Source of the DNA: an uncultured Myxococcaceae bacterium
Lineage (GTDB): Bacteria; Myxococcota_A; Polyangia; Polyangiales; Ga0077539
Reading direction: 5' to 3'
Length of the DNA stretch: 64,000 nt
NCBI GenBank assembly: GCA_945952225.1
Contig: CAMFHP010000010.1
Span: 1 to 64,000, forward strand
Shown here piece after piece: positions 1 to 7,896 of this stretch. The notes under the pieces were generated by a model that saw nothing but the letters and a program-made list of their open reading frames with translations, did no database searches and was not told the origin of the DNA. A program made the translations under genes and the position numbers. Numbering within the stretch: the first letter of the stretch is position 1; each line of letters starts with the position of its first letter.

Positions 1-26
1 AGGGGCCCCGGGTGACCGGGGTCCCT
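1..26. terminator. Possible hairpin terminator at window edge
   Basis: An 11-base-pair inverted repeat with one G-T wobble encloses a GTGA loop (arms 1-11 and 16-26). It could end transcription of a gene lying before the window. No T-run follows, which is common in very GC-rich genomes, so this is only a structural guess. The rest of 27-154 shows no convincing gene or site. Confidence 0.3.
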
Positions 27-154
27 ACTCGATACGGCCGACGACGTGGATCTGCTGCAAGCTGCGGGGAATTCCACGTCAACACCCTCTCAGCGCATTT
101 CTCCGCGCGTGCCTCTCAACAGCGCGTGCGCGTGGGCATAGGCTCCGCGCCGCC

Positions 155-2053
155 ATGGCCCGCCGCGTCCTCTCGCTCTGCCTCGTCGCGCTCTCCGTCG
201 CGTGCTCCTCGTCGAACGACACGCTCCTCGACAGCGGACTCCCCGCCGACGACGCCTTCGACGCCTTCACCGAAGACCCCGCCGTCGACGCGCCCGATGC
301 GACGCCCGACGCGCGCGACGCATCCGCCGACGTGTCGAACGACAGCGCCGTCGACGCGCCCGCCGACACACGCGACGCGAGCGACGTGAGCGACGTGAGC
401 GACGCGCCCGACGTGCTCGATGTGAGCGACGTGTCGACGGACGTGCGCGATGCGAGTGACGCGAGCGACGTGCTCGACGCGAGTGACGTGTCGATGGACG
501 TGCGCGATGGGAGCGACGTGAGCGATGTGCTCGATGCGTCGATGGACGTGCGTGACGTGCCCGATGCGCCCGACGTGATCGACGTGCTCGACGTGACCGA
601 CGCGTCGATGGACGTGCGTGACGTGAGTGACGTGAGTGACGTGAGCGATGTCCCCGATGCGTCCGTGGACGTGCGCGACGCGAGCGACGTGGTCGACGCG
701 GCCGTCGATGCGCCCGCCGACAACGGCTGCGGAACGCTCACGCTCTGCGGTGGAACGTGCGTGAACACGCAGACCGACGTCGCGAACTGCGGAGCGTGCG
801 GACGCGTGTGTCCCGGCATGGACGGCGTGTGCGGACGGCGCGTCTGCGCGGCGGGCGTGTGCGGCGTGACGAACCTTCCGGCGGCCACGAGCTGCGGCGC
901 GGCGCGCGTGTGCGATGGCATGGGCGCGTGCGTCGAGTGCCTGCGCGGGAGCGACTGCGCGTCGGGCATCTGCACGGCGAACGTGTGCGCGACGGCCACG
1001 TGCTCCGACGGCGTGCGCAACGGCGCGGAGACCGGCGTCGACTGCGGCGGGATGTGTCCCGCGTGCCCGGTGATGGTGATGCTCGCGGGCGGAACGTCGG
1101 GCGTGCTCGGCGCCACCTGGAACGGCACCACGTCGTGGAGCACGGTCACCGTCGCGGGCGGACGCACCGTCGAGAACCTCGCGCTCACGGTCAACAGCGA
1201 CGGCAGCGCGCTGGGCATGATGCGCTACACGAACCTCGGCGACACGATGGACAACCGCCTGCGCTACACCCTCTGGCGCGCGGGTTCGTGGAGCGCCTTC
1301 GCCGACCTCGGCCCCACGGTGACCACCCGCGGCGCGCCCGCGCTCGTGAGCGTCGGAACGACGGCGTACGCGGTGTTCCACGGCTTCGATTTCAACCACT
1401 ACTTCGCCGCGTGGACGAGCACCGCGTGGTCGCCCGTCGCCGACGCCACGGGCCTCTCGGGCGCCGCACCGGGCGCACTCTCGCGCGAGAACGCCAACCC
1501 GGTGTTCGTCTTCTCGCGGGGCCTCGCCAACGAGCTCGTTTCGAACGTGCGCACGGGCACCGCGTGGGGCGCCGAGCAGCGCATCGACGGCGCCGCGACC
1601 TTCGACTTCAACGTCTCGCCCGCCGCGGTGAACCTCACGGCCACCACCTCGCTCGCCGTGTGGACCACGCCCGGCGGACAGCTCCGCTACGCCGTGCGCA
1701 GCGCGGGCTCGTGGAGCGCCGCGGGGCCCATCCCCATGGCCCTCTCGTCGACGCGCGTGGCCCTCGCGAGCACCTCGGGCACCGGGGCGGTGCTGGCCTT
1801 CCGCGGCACCGACGGCAATCTGTACACCTCGCTCTACGCAGCGGGTTCGTGGGCGACGCCCGTGCGCGTGGCGACGGGGATCACGGGCTCGCCCGCGGTG
1901 GCGGCGCACATGCCCGGCGCGACGGCCGAACTGGTCTTTCTCGACGGCGTCGGAAGGCCCCTGCACACGCGCCTCGTGTCGGGGGTGTGGAGCGCGCCGT
2001 TGCTCGTCGGAACCGCTGGATTTGTGAGCCTCGCGCTTGCAACGGGGCCGTGA
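155..2053 (+). CDS. Secreted lipoprotein with Asp-rich repeat linker and propeller-like C-terminus
   Basis: This 632-residue protein starts with a lipoprotein signal peptide ending in the lipobox LSVAC (Cys at about 17), so it should be anchored in the envelope. Residues about 45-190 are a low-complexity linker of Asp-Val-Ser and Asp-Ala-Ser units. A Cys-rich module with CVNTQTDVANCGACG follows (about 195-225), then a second Cys segment (to about 305). The last 320 residues contain repeated Trp-Ser motifs (WSTV, SWSAF, WSPV, SWSAAG), as in beta-propellers that bind surfaces or glycans. The Cys module is common in myxobacterial surface proteins. Function is not known. The ATG is the only start that keeps the signal peptide. 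It stands alone, 111 bases before the glycolytic operon. Confidence 0.75.
   Translation: MARRVLSLCLVALSVACSSSNDTLLDSGLPADDAFDAFTEDPAVDAPDATPDARDASADVSNDSAVDAPADTRDASDVSDVSDAPDVLDVSDVSTDVRDASDASDVLDASDVSMDVRDGSDVSDVLDASMDVRDVPDAPDVIDVLDVTDASMDVRDVSDVSDVSDVPDASVDVRDASDVVDAAVDAPADNGCGTLTLCGGTCVNTQTDVANCGACGRVCPGMDGVCGRRVCAAGVCGVTNLPAATSCGAARVCDGMGACVECLRGSDCASGICTANVCATATCSDGVRNGAETGVDCGGMCPACPVMVMLAGGTSGVLGATWNGTTSWSTVTVAGGRTVENLALTVNSDGSALGMMRYTNLGDTMDNRLRYTLWRAGSWSAFADLGPTVTTRGAPALVSVGTTAYAVFHGFDFNHYFAAWTSTAWSPVADATGLSGAAPGALSRENANPVFVFSRGLANELVSNVRTGTAWGAEQRIDGAATFDFNVSPAAVNLTATTSLAVWTTPGGQLRYAVRSAGSWSAAGPIPMALSSTRVALASTSGTGAVLAFRGTDGNLYTSLYAAGSWATPVRVATGITGSPAVAAHMPGATAELVFLDGVGRPLHTRLVSGVWSAPLLVGTAGFVSLALATGP
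290..718 (+). repeat. In-frame Asp-Val/Ala-Ser coding repeat
   Basis: About 430 bases consist of degenerate repeats of GACGTG and GAGCGACGTG units that code for a polyacidic linker in the lipoprotein. The repeat stays in one frame without stops, so it is protein repeat rather than intergenic satellite DNA. Such tracts usually vary in length between strains by slippage or recombination. The antisense strand also stays open here purely because of the repeat composition. Confidence 0.7.
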
Positions 2054-2078
2054 CGGCCGGGGGCCCGTGGTCCCCGTT
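2041..2078 (+). terminator. Possible terminator overlapping the lipoprotein stop codon
   Basis: Perfect 7-base arms AACGGGG (2041-2047) and CCCCGTT (2072-2078) enclose the stop codon and a GC-rich loop that can pair further. It is followed by a short CTTT. It lies between the lipoprotein and the glycolytic operon, where a terminator is expected. The evidence is only structural. Confidence 0.25.
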
Positions 2079-2164
2079 GCCTTTAGGTACGGGTGGACGT
2101 AGGGTCCGCCCCCCAAAAGCCCCCGCGCACGGGTGTCGGCGCGCGCTCGCAGGAGGATTCATCG

Positions 2165-3190
2165 ATGGCTCGCAAGATCGCAATCAACGGGTTCGGACGC
2201 ATCGGCCGCTGCGTGCTTCGCGCGCTCGTGAAGAGCGGCTCGAAGGACCTCGACATCGTCGCGATCAACGACCTCACCGACGCGAAGACCCTGGCGCACC
2301 TGCTCAAGCACGACTCGGTGCACGGGCGCTTCGACGCCGACGTGAAGCTCATCGAGGGCGGCCTCTCGGTGAACGGCGACGAGATCAAGATCTTCGCCGA
2401 GAAGGACCCCGCGAAGCTCCCGTGGCGTGACCTCGGCGTCGACGTGGTGCTCGAGTGCACGGGCAAGTTCACCGACGCGGCGGGCTGCGGCAAGCACCTC
2501 GAAGCGGGCGCGAAGCGCGTGCTCCTGAGCGCGCCCACCAAGGGCGAGAACGACACCGAGATCTTCACGCTCGTCTACGGCGTGAACCACCACGACTACG
2601 ACCCGGCGAAGCACCGCATCGTGTCGAACGCCTCGTGCACCACGAACTGCCTCGCCCCCATGGCCAAGGTGCTCCACGAGACCTTCGGCATCGTGAAGGG
2701 CCAGATGACCACGGTGCACAGCTACACCAACGACCAGGTCATCCTCGATCTGCCGCACAAAGACCTGCGCCGCGCCCGCGCCGCGGCCATGAGCATGATC
2801 CCCACGAGCACGGGTGCGGCCCGCGCGGTGGGCCTGGTGCTCCCGGCGCTCAAGGGCAAGCTCGATGGCTTCGCGGTGCGCGTGCCCACGCCCGACGTCT
2901 CGATGGTGATCCTCAACGCGCAGATCGCGAAGAAGACCACGAAGGACGAGCTCAACGCCGCGCTCAAGGCCGCCTCGGAGGGCGCGCTCGCGGGCGTGCT
3001 CGCGGTGAGCAACGAGCCCCTCGTGTCGAACGACTACATCGGCAACCCCGCGTCGAGCACCGTCGACCTCGCGCTCACGCAGGTGATCGACGGCGACTTC
3101 GTGTCGGTGAGCTCCTGGTACGACAACGAGTGGGGCTTCTCCGTGCGCATGCTCGACGTGATGAAGCACCTCGTGTCGCGTGAGGGCTGA
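2165..3190 (+). CDS. gap: Glyceraldehyde-3-phosphate dehydrogenase, type I
   Basis: The enzyme oxidises glyceraldehyde 3-phosphate with NAD and phosphate to 1,3-bisphosphoglycerate in cytosolic glycolysis. The protein is 341 residues, close to the family norm of 330-340. It opens with the NAD-binding motif INGFGRIGR, has the active-site SNASCTTNCLAP with the catalytic Cys at about 158, and ends with WYDNEWGFSVRM. An in-frame ATG exists further upstream (2093), but the ATG at 2165 begins exactly at the conserved N-terminus and has an AGGAGG ribosome-binding site (2151-2156) eight bases before it. It is first in gap-pgk-tpiA-secG and pgk begins three bases after its stop. Confidence 0.97.
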   Translation: MARKIAINGFGRIGRCVLRALVKSGSKDLDIVAINDLTDAKTLAHLLKHDSVHGRFDADVKLIEGGLSVNGDEIKIFAEKDPAKLPWRDLGVDVVLECTGKFTDAAGCGKHLEAGAKRVLLSAPTKGENDTEIFTLVYGVNHHDYDPAKHRIVSNASCTTNCLAPMAKVLHETFGIVKGQMTTVHSYTNDQVILDLPHKDLRRARAAAMSMIPTSTGAARAVGLVLPALKGKLDGFAVRVPTPDVSMVILNAQIAKKTTKDELNAALKAASEGALAGVLAVSNEPLVSNDYIGNPASSTVDLALTQVIDGDFVSVSSWYDNEWGFSVRMLDVMKHLVSREG

Positions 3191-3193
3191 TCG

Positions 3194-4390
3194 ATGAGCG
3201 CGATCCTCGACAAGGTCACCGCCGTCGACCAGCTCGACGTGGCGTCGCGACGGGTGTTCGTGCGCGTCGACTTCAACGTGCCCCTCACGCCCGACGGGCG
3301 CGTGAGCGACGACACGCGCATCCGTGAGGCGCTGCCCACGATCAAGCACCTGCTGGAGAAGGGCGCCCGCGTGGTGCTCGCCTCGCACCTCGGACGCCCC
3401 AAGAAGGGACGCGACGCGAAGTACTCCCTCGCGCCCGCGGGCGAGCGCCTCGCCGAGCTCCTCTCGCTCGACGTGATCCTCACCGACGACTGCGTGGGCG
3501 ACGGCGCCCGCAAGGTGGTGCAGGACCTCCGCGACGGCCGCGTGGCGCTGCTCGAAAACCTCCGCTTCCACCCCGGCGAAGAGGCCAACGACCCGGCCTT
3601 CGCCGCCGAGCTCGCGGCCCTCGCCGACGTGTACGTCGACGACGCGTTCGGCTGCGTGCACCGCGCCCACGCGAGCGTCGACGGGGTTCCGCGGCTCATT
3701 CCGACGCGCGGCGCGGGCTTTCTTCTGCTGAAGGAGCTCAAGGCCCTCGGCGCCCTCGTGCACGACCCGAAGCGCCCCTACGTGGCGGTGCTCGGCGGCG
3801 CGAAGGTGAGCGACAAGATCGCCGTGATCGACGCGCTGCTCACGAAGGTCGACGCGCTGCTCATCGGCGGCGCGATGGCCAACACCTTCCTCGCGGCCAT
3901 GGGACGCAACGTGGGCCGCTCGCTCGTCGAGGGCGACAAGCTCGCGCTGGCCCGCACCATCGCCGAGCGCGCGCGGGAGAAGCGCGTGGCCCTCGTGCTC
4001 CCCACCGACGTGGTGGTGGCCGGGTCCGTCGATGCGACGGAGGGCACCGTGGTGGCCGCCGACGCGATCGCGCCCGACATGATGGCGCTCGACATCGGCC
4101 CGGCCTCCGTGGCGGCCTTCCGCGACCGCCTCCTCGGCGCGCACACGATCTTCTGGAACGGCCCGATGGGTCTCTTCGAGAAGGCCCCCTTCGCGGCGGG
4201 CTCGGTGGGCGTGGCGAAGGCCATCGCCGAGGCCGCGGCGTTCTCCGTGGTGGGCGGCGGTGACTCGGTGGCGGCGGTGCAGCAGGCGGGCCTCGCGGGT
4301 CGCTTCACGCACGTCTCCACGGGCGGCGGCGCGAGCCTGGAGCTCATCGAGGGACGCAAGCTCCCCGGCGTCGAGGCGCTCCGCGGATGA
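3194..4390 (+). CDS. pgk: Phosphoglycerate kinase
   Basis: Transfers phosphate from 1,3-bisphosphoglycerate to ADP, giving ATP and 3-phosphoglycerate. The protein has 398 residues, the usual bacterial length. The N-terminal substrate domain shows VFVRVDFNVPL and SHLGRP, followed by LLENLRFHPGEE. The nucleotide domain shows VLGGAKVSDK, FWNGPMGLFE and the glycine-rich GGGDSVAAV. A late STGGGASLELIEG motif closes it. It starts three bases after gap and its last four bases overlap the start of tpiA (ATGA), so translational coupling is likely. Confidence 0.97.
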   Translation: MSAILDKVTAVDQLDVASRRVFVRVDFNVPLTPDGRVSDDTRIREALPTIKHLLEKGARVVLASHLGRPKKGRDAKYSLAPAGERLAELLSLDVILTDDCVGDGARKVVQDLRDGRVALLENLRFHPGEEANDPAFAAELAALADVYVDDAFGCVHRAHASVDGVPRLIPTRGAGFLLLKELKALGALVHDPKRPYVAVLGGAKVSDKIAVIDALLTKVDALLIGGAMANTFLAAMGRNVGRSLVEGDKLALARTIAERAREKRVALVLPTDVVVAGSVDATEGTVVAADAIAPDMMALDIGPASVAAFRDRLLGAHTIFWNGPMGLFEKAPFAAGSVGVAKAIAEAAAFSVVGGGDSVAAVQQAGLAGRFTHVSTGGGASLELIEGRKLPGVEALRG

Positions 4391-5160
4391 ACCCCACCCG
4401 TCGGCCCCTCATCGCGGGCAACTGGAAGATGCACCGCACCGTGTCGGAGTCCGTGGCGCTGGCCCGCGCCGTGGCCGACACGCGCCCCGTGGGGCCGCGG
4501 ACGGACATCGTGGTGGCGCCCGTGTTCACCGCGCTCACGGCGGTGGCGAAGGCGCTCGAAGGCACGCGCGTGGGCCTCGCCGCGCAGAACGTGTACTTCG
4601 AAGACCAGGGGGCTTTCACGGGAGAGATCTCCGCGCCGATGCTCAAGGACGCGGGCTGCGCGTGGTCGCTCGTGGGGCACTCCGAGCGGCGGCAGCTCTT
4701 CGGTGAGACCGACGGCACGGTGCAGAAGAAGCTCTTCGCGCTGAAGAAGCACGGCCTCGCGCCCATCGCGTGTGTGGGCGAGACCCTCGCCGAGCGCGAG
4801 GCGGGCATCACGTACGACGTGCTCCGCCGCCAGCTCGACGCGATGACCGCGGGCCTCGAAATGGAGGAATCGATCGCCCTCCTCACGGGGTTGGTGATCG
4901 CGTACGAACCCGTGTGGGCCATCGGCACCGGACGGACCGCGAAGTCGTCGGACGCGCAGAGCGCCCATGCGTTTCTGCGCGACCGCGTGCGCGACCGCTT
5001 CGGCGAAGTGGCCGACACGATGCGAATTCTCTACGGTGGCAGCGTGAAGGCCGACAACGCCGCCGAACTCCTCGCCCAGCCCGACGTCGACGGCGTGCTG
5101 GTGGGCGGCGCATCCCTCGACCCCGCGGGCTTCGCGCGGATCATCCAGGCCGCCGGTTAG
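4387..5160 (+). CDS. tpiA: Triosephosphate isomerase
   Basis: Interconverts dihydroxyacetone phosphate and glyceraldehyde 3-phosphate. The 257-residue protein carries all catalytic landmarks: Lys14 in GNWKMH, His98 in LVGHSERR, and Glu174 in AYEPVWAIGTG. The phosphate-binding LYGGSVKADN and the closing GVLVGGASL are also present. The ATG overlaps the pgk stop by four bases. The gap-pgk-tpiA order is classical, and secG follows at 21 bases. Confidence 0.97.
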   Translation: MNPTRRPLIAGNWKMHRTVSESVALARAVADTRPVGPRTDIVVAPVFTALTAVAKALEGTRVGLAAQNVYFEDQGAFTGEISAPMLKDAGCAWSLVGHSERRQLFGETDGTVQKKLFALKKHGLAPIACVGETLAEREAGITYDVLRRQLDAMTAGLEMEESIALLTGLVIAYEPVWAIGTGRTAKSSDAQSAHAFLRDRVRDRFGEVADTMRILYGGSVKADNAAELLAQPDVDGVLVGGASLDPAGFARIIQAAG

Positions 5161-5181
5161 GCCCCTGCCGAGACACTCCCC

Positions 5182-5619
5182 ATGACCACGCTCCTCACGT
5201 TCGTTCACGTCTTCGTGTGCCTCTTTCTCGTCGGCGTCGTGCTGCTCCAGTCGGGGCGCGCCGGCGGCATGGGGGTGCTCTCCGGCGCCGCCTCGCAGAC
5301 CGTCTTCGGCGGACGCGGCGCGGGCGGCTTTCTCGCGAAGGCCACCGCGGTCTGCGCGACCCTCTTCATGCTGACCTCCGCGGCCCTCGCGTACACCAGC
5401 ACGTCGGGTCGCGACTCCCTCGCGCGCGCCACCGGCGGGACCGCGGCGTCGACCACGGCCAACCGTGACGGCGGCGCCCCCGCGGATGCCTCGGCGGTAC
5501 CCGCGGCGGCCGATGCCTCGGCGGCCCCCGCGGCGCCTGCTGCGCCCGCTGCCCCTGCGCCCGCGGAACCCGCTGCGCCTGCGGCTGCGGGTGACGCGGC
5601 GGCTGCGCCCGCGCACTGA
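5182..5619 (+). CDS. secG: SecG subunit of the Sec translocase with long Ala/Pro tail
   Basis: SecG is a small inner-membrane partner of SecYE that helps SecA-driven export. Residues 1-75 fit the family: a first membrane helix (VHVFVCLFLVGVVLLQ), the SGRAGGMGVLSG loop, a GGRGAGGFLAKAT segment, and a second helix (AVCATLFMLTSAALAYTS). The remaining 65 residues are an Ala/Pro/Glu/Asp tail that normal SecG lacks or has only in short form. Placement after tpiA is the conserved location of secG in many proteobacteria and supports the call. Confidence 0.93.
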   Translation: MTTLLTFVHVFVCLFLVGVVLLQSGRAGGMGVLSGAASQTVFGGRGAGGFLAKATAVCATLFMLTSAALAYTSTSGRDSLARATGGTAASTTANRDGGAPADASAVPAAADASAAPAAPAAPAAPAPAEPAAPAAAGDAAAAPAH

Positions 5620-5639
5620 TCCGACGACGCCACGTGCCG

Positions 5640-6995
5640 ATGCGCGCGGGGTCGCGGGCGGGCACGACGGCGATCGCGCTCACGCTCCTCTCGACGGGCC
5701 TCGGGGTGCTCCGACACCTCGGGCTCGTTGGCATTTCGAACGACGACGCGGCCCGCGCCCTCCTCGCGTGGAGCGCCATGCGCGCGCCCTCCCTCGACCC
5801 CACGCGATCGAGCTGGCTCCCGGCGCACACCTGGGAACTCTCCGCGCTGCTGCGCCTCGCGCCCGATCCCGACCTCACGCCGCGGCTGTTCTCATGGGCT
5901 TCGGCGTGTGCGGCCGTGGCGCTCACGGTCCGCGCCGCGCACCGTCTCGGCGCCGCCCGTGCGGGCCTCGCATGCGCGCTCCTCACGCTCCTCGCATGGC
6001 GCTGGACGCTGCTCCCCGCGGCCTCCGGCGCCGTCCCAGAGCTACCGTGCGCGGCGTGGCTCCTCGCGGGCGTGGCGCTGCTCGACGACGACCGCCCGAC
6101 CCTCGCGGGGCTCTGCGTGACCGTCGCGTGCGGACACCGCTACGAGGCCTGGTTCGCCGGGGCCGCGCTCGCGCTCCACGAAGCGATCACGCACCCGCGA
6201 CGCGCCTGGCGCTTCGCCCTCACGGCCTCGCTGATGCCCCTCGCGTGGTTCGCGATCAACCACGCACGCAACGGCGATGCGTTCGACTTCGTGCACCGGG
6301 TCGAAGCCTTTCGCCGCCACGAGGGACCGCTTCCCTCCATGGGAGCTCGACTCGCGCGCTACCCGTGGCTCGCGCTCCGTGAGCTCGCGTGGCCCCTCGT
6401 CGCTGCGGCCTTCGCGTGGCGCACGCAGCCCACGCTCCGTGACGCGCCCGCGCGCCGTCGGCTCCTCGCGGCCCTCGCGGTCTTCGCGATGCTCGTGTGG
6501 GGAGACCTTCGCGGCGGCGGTCCCACGCACCACGCGGCCCGCGCGCTGGTGCTCGTCGCGTGGCTCGTCGCGCCCGTCGCAGCCTGCGTCACCCCCCGCC
6601 TCCGCAGCGTGTGGAGCGTCGCGGCCCTCGTCGCGGCCCTCGTCGTCGCGCCCCGACGCGCGGAGCTCTCCGACGGCGTGCATCCCGACGCGGTGTGTGC
6701 CGGCGACGCGGTGCGCGCCACGCTCACGGATGGCGCGCCGTGGTTCCTCGAAGCGTCACGGCAGGACTTTCTCTGGGTCGAGGTTCGCAGCGGCGCCCCC
6801 GATGGCGTGCGCGTCGACCGCGCGTACGGATCCTCCATCGCCGACGAGGGATTGCGCGGCCGCGGGCTCACCGAAGCGCGCGTCGCGGTGACCGTGCGCG
6901 AGACCCCAGAACGCGCGATGCGCGACGGCCGGTGGCACATCGCGCATCGCTGCGGAGCGTACTCGGTGTGGACGCGCGCAGCGCCCACGCGGTGA
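5640..6995 (+). CDS. Polytopic membrane protein, GT-C glycosyltransferase-like
   Basis: A 451-residue protein (two more residues if the GTG at 5634 is used) with about ten hydrophobic segments. The first loop after helix 1 contains SNDDAARALLAW and PTRSSWLPAHTW. Its position and acidic pair recall the catalytic loop of GT-C (GT39/PMT-like) glycosyltransferases that use lipid-linked sugars. The remaining helices are Ala/Leu/Arg rich, and a soluble C-terminal piece of about 110 residues follows. I cannot match a named family with confidence. It begins 20 bases after secG and may be co-transcribed. It ends almost touching a convergent gene. Confidence 0.6.
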   Translation: MRAGSRAGTTAIALTLLSTGLGVLRHLGLVGISNDDAARALLAWSAMRAPSLDPTRSSWLPAHTWELSALLRLAPDPDLTPRLFSWASACAAVALTVRAAHRLGAARAGLACALLTLLAWRWTLLPAASGAVPELPCAAWLLAGVALLDDDRPTLAGLCVTVACGHRYEAWFAGAALALHEAITHPRRAWRFALTASLMPLAWFAINHARNGDAFDFVHRVEAFRRHEGPLPSMGARLARYPWLALRELAWPLVAAAFAWRTQPTLRDAPARRRLLAALAVFAMLVWGDLRGGGPTHHAARALVLVAWLVAPVAACVTPRLRSVWSVAALVAALVVAPRRAELSDGVHPDAVCAGDAVRATLTDGAPWFLEASRQDFLWVEVRSGAPDGVRVDRAYGSSIADEGLRGRGLTEARVAVTVRETPERAMRDGRWHIAHRCGAYSVWTRAAPTR

Positions 6996-6996
6996 C

Positions 6997-7617
6997 TCAG
7001 TTGCCGAACACCTGCACGCCGTACTCGCCCTGGCCCGTGTACATCACGACCTCGAGGCGGTACGCGCCCGCGGTCGTCGGGCACAGCGGACGCTGCAGAC
7101 CGATGACCGGGAAGTTGTCCGTCGCCACGTCCTGATCGACGGCCGTGTTGGCGGGGTCGTAGAGCTTCAGGTCGAGGTCCTGCACGCCGACGCCGCCGAC
7201 GCCGATGATCTTGTAACAGTGGCCCGCCTGCAGGGGCACCGAGTAGTTCTGCGTGCCGCTGGTGGCGAGCGTGCCGCGCGCCGCGGGCATCACCGGATTC
7301 ATGCCCGACGCGAACTGCTGCTGACGCATCGTGAGCTGCGAGCCGATGTAGTCACCACCGGCCGCCGTCGGGGCCTGCATCGGGGCCATGCCGGGCTGCG
7401 TGGGCGCCACGGCCGGGGGCATGCCGGGCTGCATCGCGGGCTGCTGCACCACCGGGGGCTGCGCCGCCACCGGGGGCTGGGCCACGGGGGCCGTGGTGGG
7501 CTGCATCGCGGGCTGGTTGCTGTTGTTGTTGTTGCTGTCGTTGTTGCGACGACCGCAGTTGTACGACACGAGCACGCTGGCGATCGCGACGCCGCGCAGA
7601 ATCCACCTGGCCATCAT
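6997..7617 (-). CDS. Secreted protein with Gln/Pro/Ala-rich linker and PPC-like beta domain
   Basis: About 206 residues. The N-terminus is a signal peptide (WILRGVAIASVLVSYNC). The Cys might be lipidated, but the preceding Ser-Tyr-Asn is not a good lipobox. An Asn-rich stretch and repeated Gln-Pro-Ala-Met units (about 25-85) form a linker. The C-terminal 110 residues (YSVPLQAGHCYKIIGVGGVG, LYDPANTAVDQD, AYRLEVVMYTGQGEYGVQVFG) look like a PPC-type beta-sandwich common in secreted proteins. The start has a GAGGAGAAG ribosome-binding site. Function unknown. Confidence 0.7.
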   Translation of the reverse strand: MMARWILRGVAIASVLVSYNCGRRNNDSNNNNSNQPAMQPTTAPVAQPPVAAQPPVVQQPAMQPGMPPAVAPTQPGMAPMQAPTAAGGDYIGSQLTMRQQQFASGMNPVMPAARGTLATSGTQNYSVPLQAGHCYKIIGVGGVGVQDLDLKLYDPANTAVDQDVATDNFPVIGLQRPLCPTTAGAYRLEVVMYTGQGEYGVQVFGN

Positions 7618-7896
7618 GGTTCGTCTTCTCCTCATCGGGTGATCGGGCCGCGGGTCCGCCGCGGTCGCGCACTTCGCACAGACATCGACGCGAGCGCATC
7701 GAAAACGTCGAATGCGTGGGATGACAAGCGCCTCCCGGCACGAGCGGCGCGGACGGTACGCCGACCCGTTGCGCCCGTCCAGCACACGACAGCACCGCCC
7801 CCCGAGGTCGGGACATTGCCCGTCGTACGCCCCCCGCGCCGCGTGCGGTGTCTCTCGTTGACACTGTCTCGACGCGCACACAACACTCCGCGCCGC

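Noticed and set aside
79-2116. Long open frames opposite the Asp-repeat lipoprotein
   Set aside because: They mirror the GACGTG repeat, are Arg/Ser/Thr or His-rich, and start with no ribosome-binding site; the sense frame has a signal peptide and Cys module.
7858-7886. TTGACA with 17-base spacing to CAACAC, a possible sigma70 promoter before the S55 peptidase
   Set aside because: The -10 is poor, and the RNA would start only a few bases before the chosen GTG.
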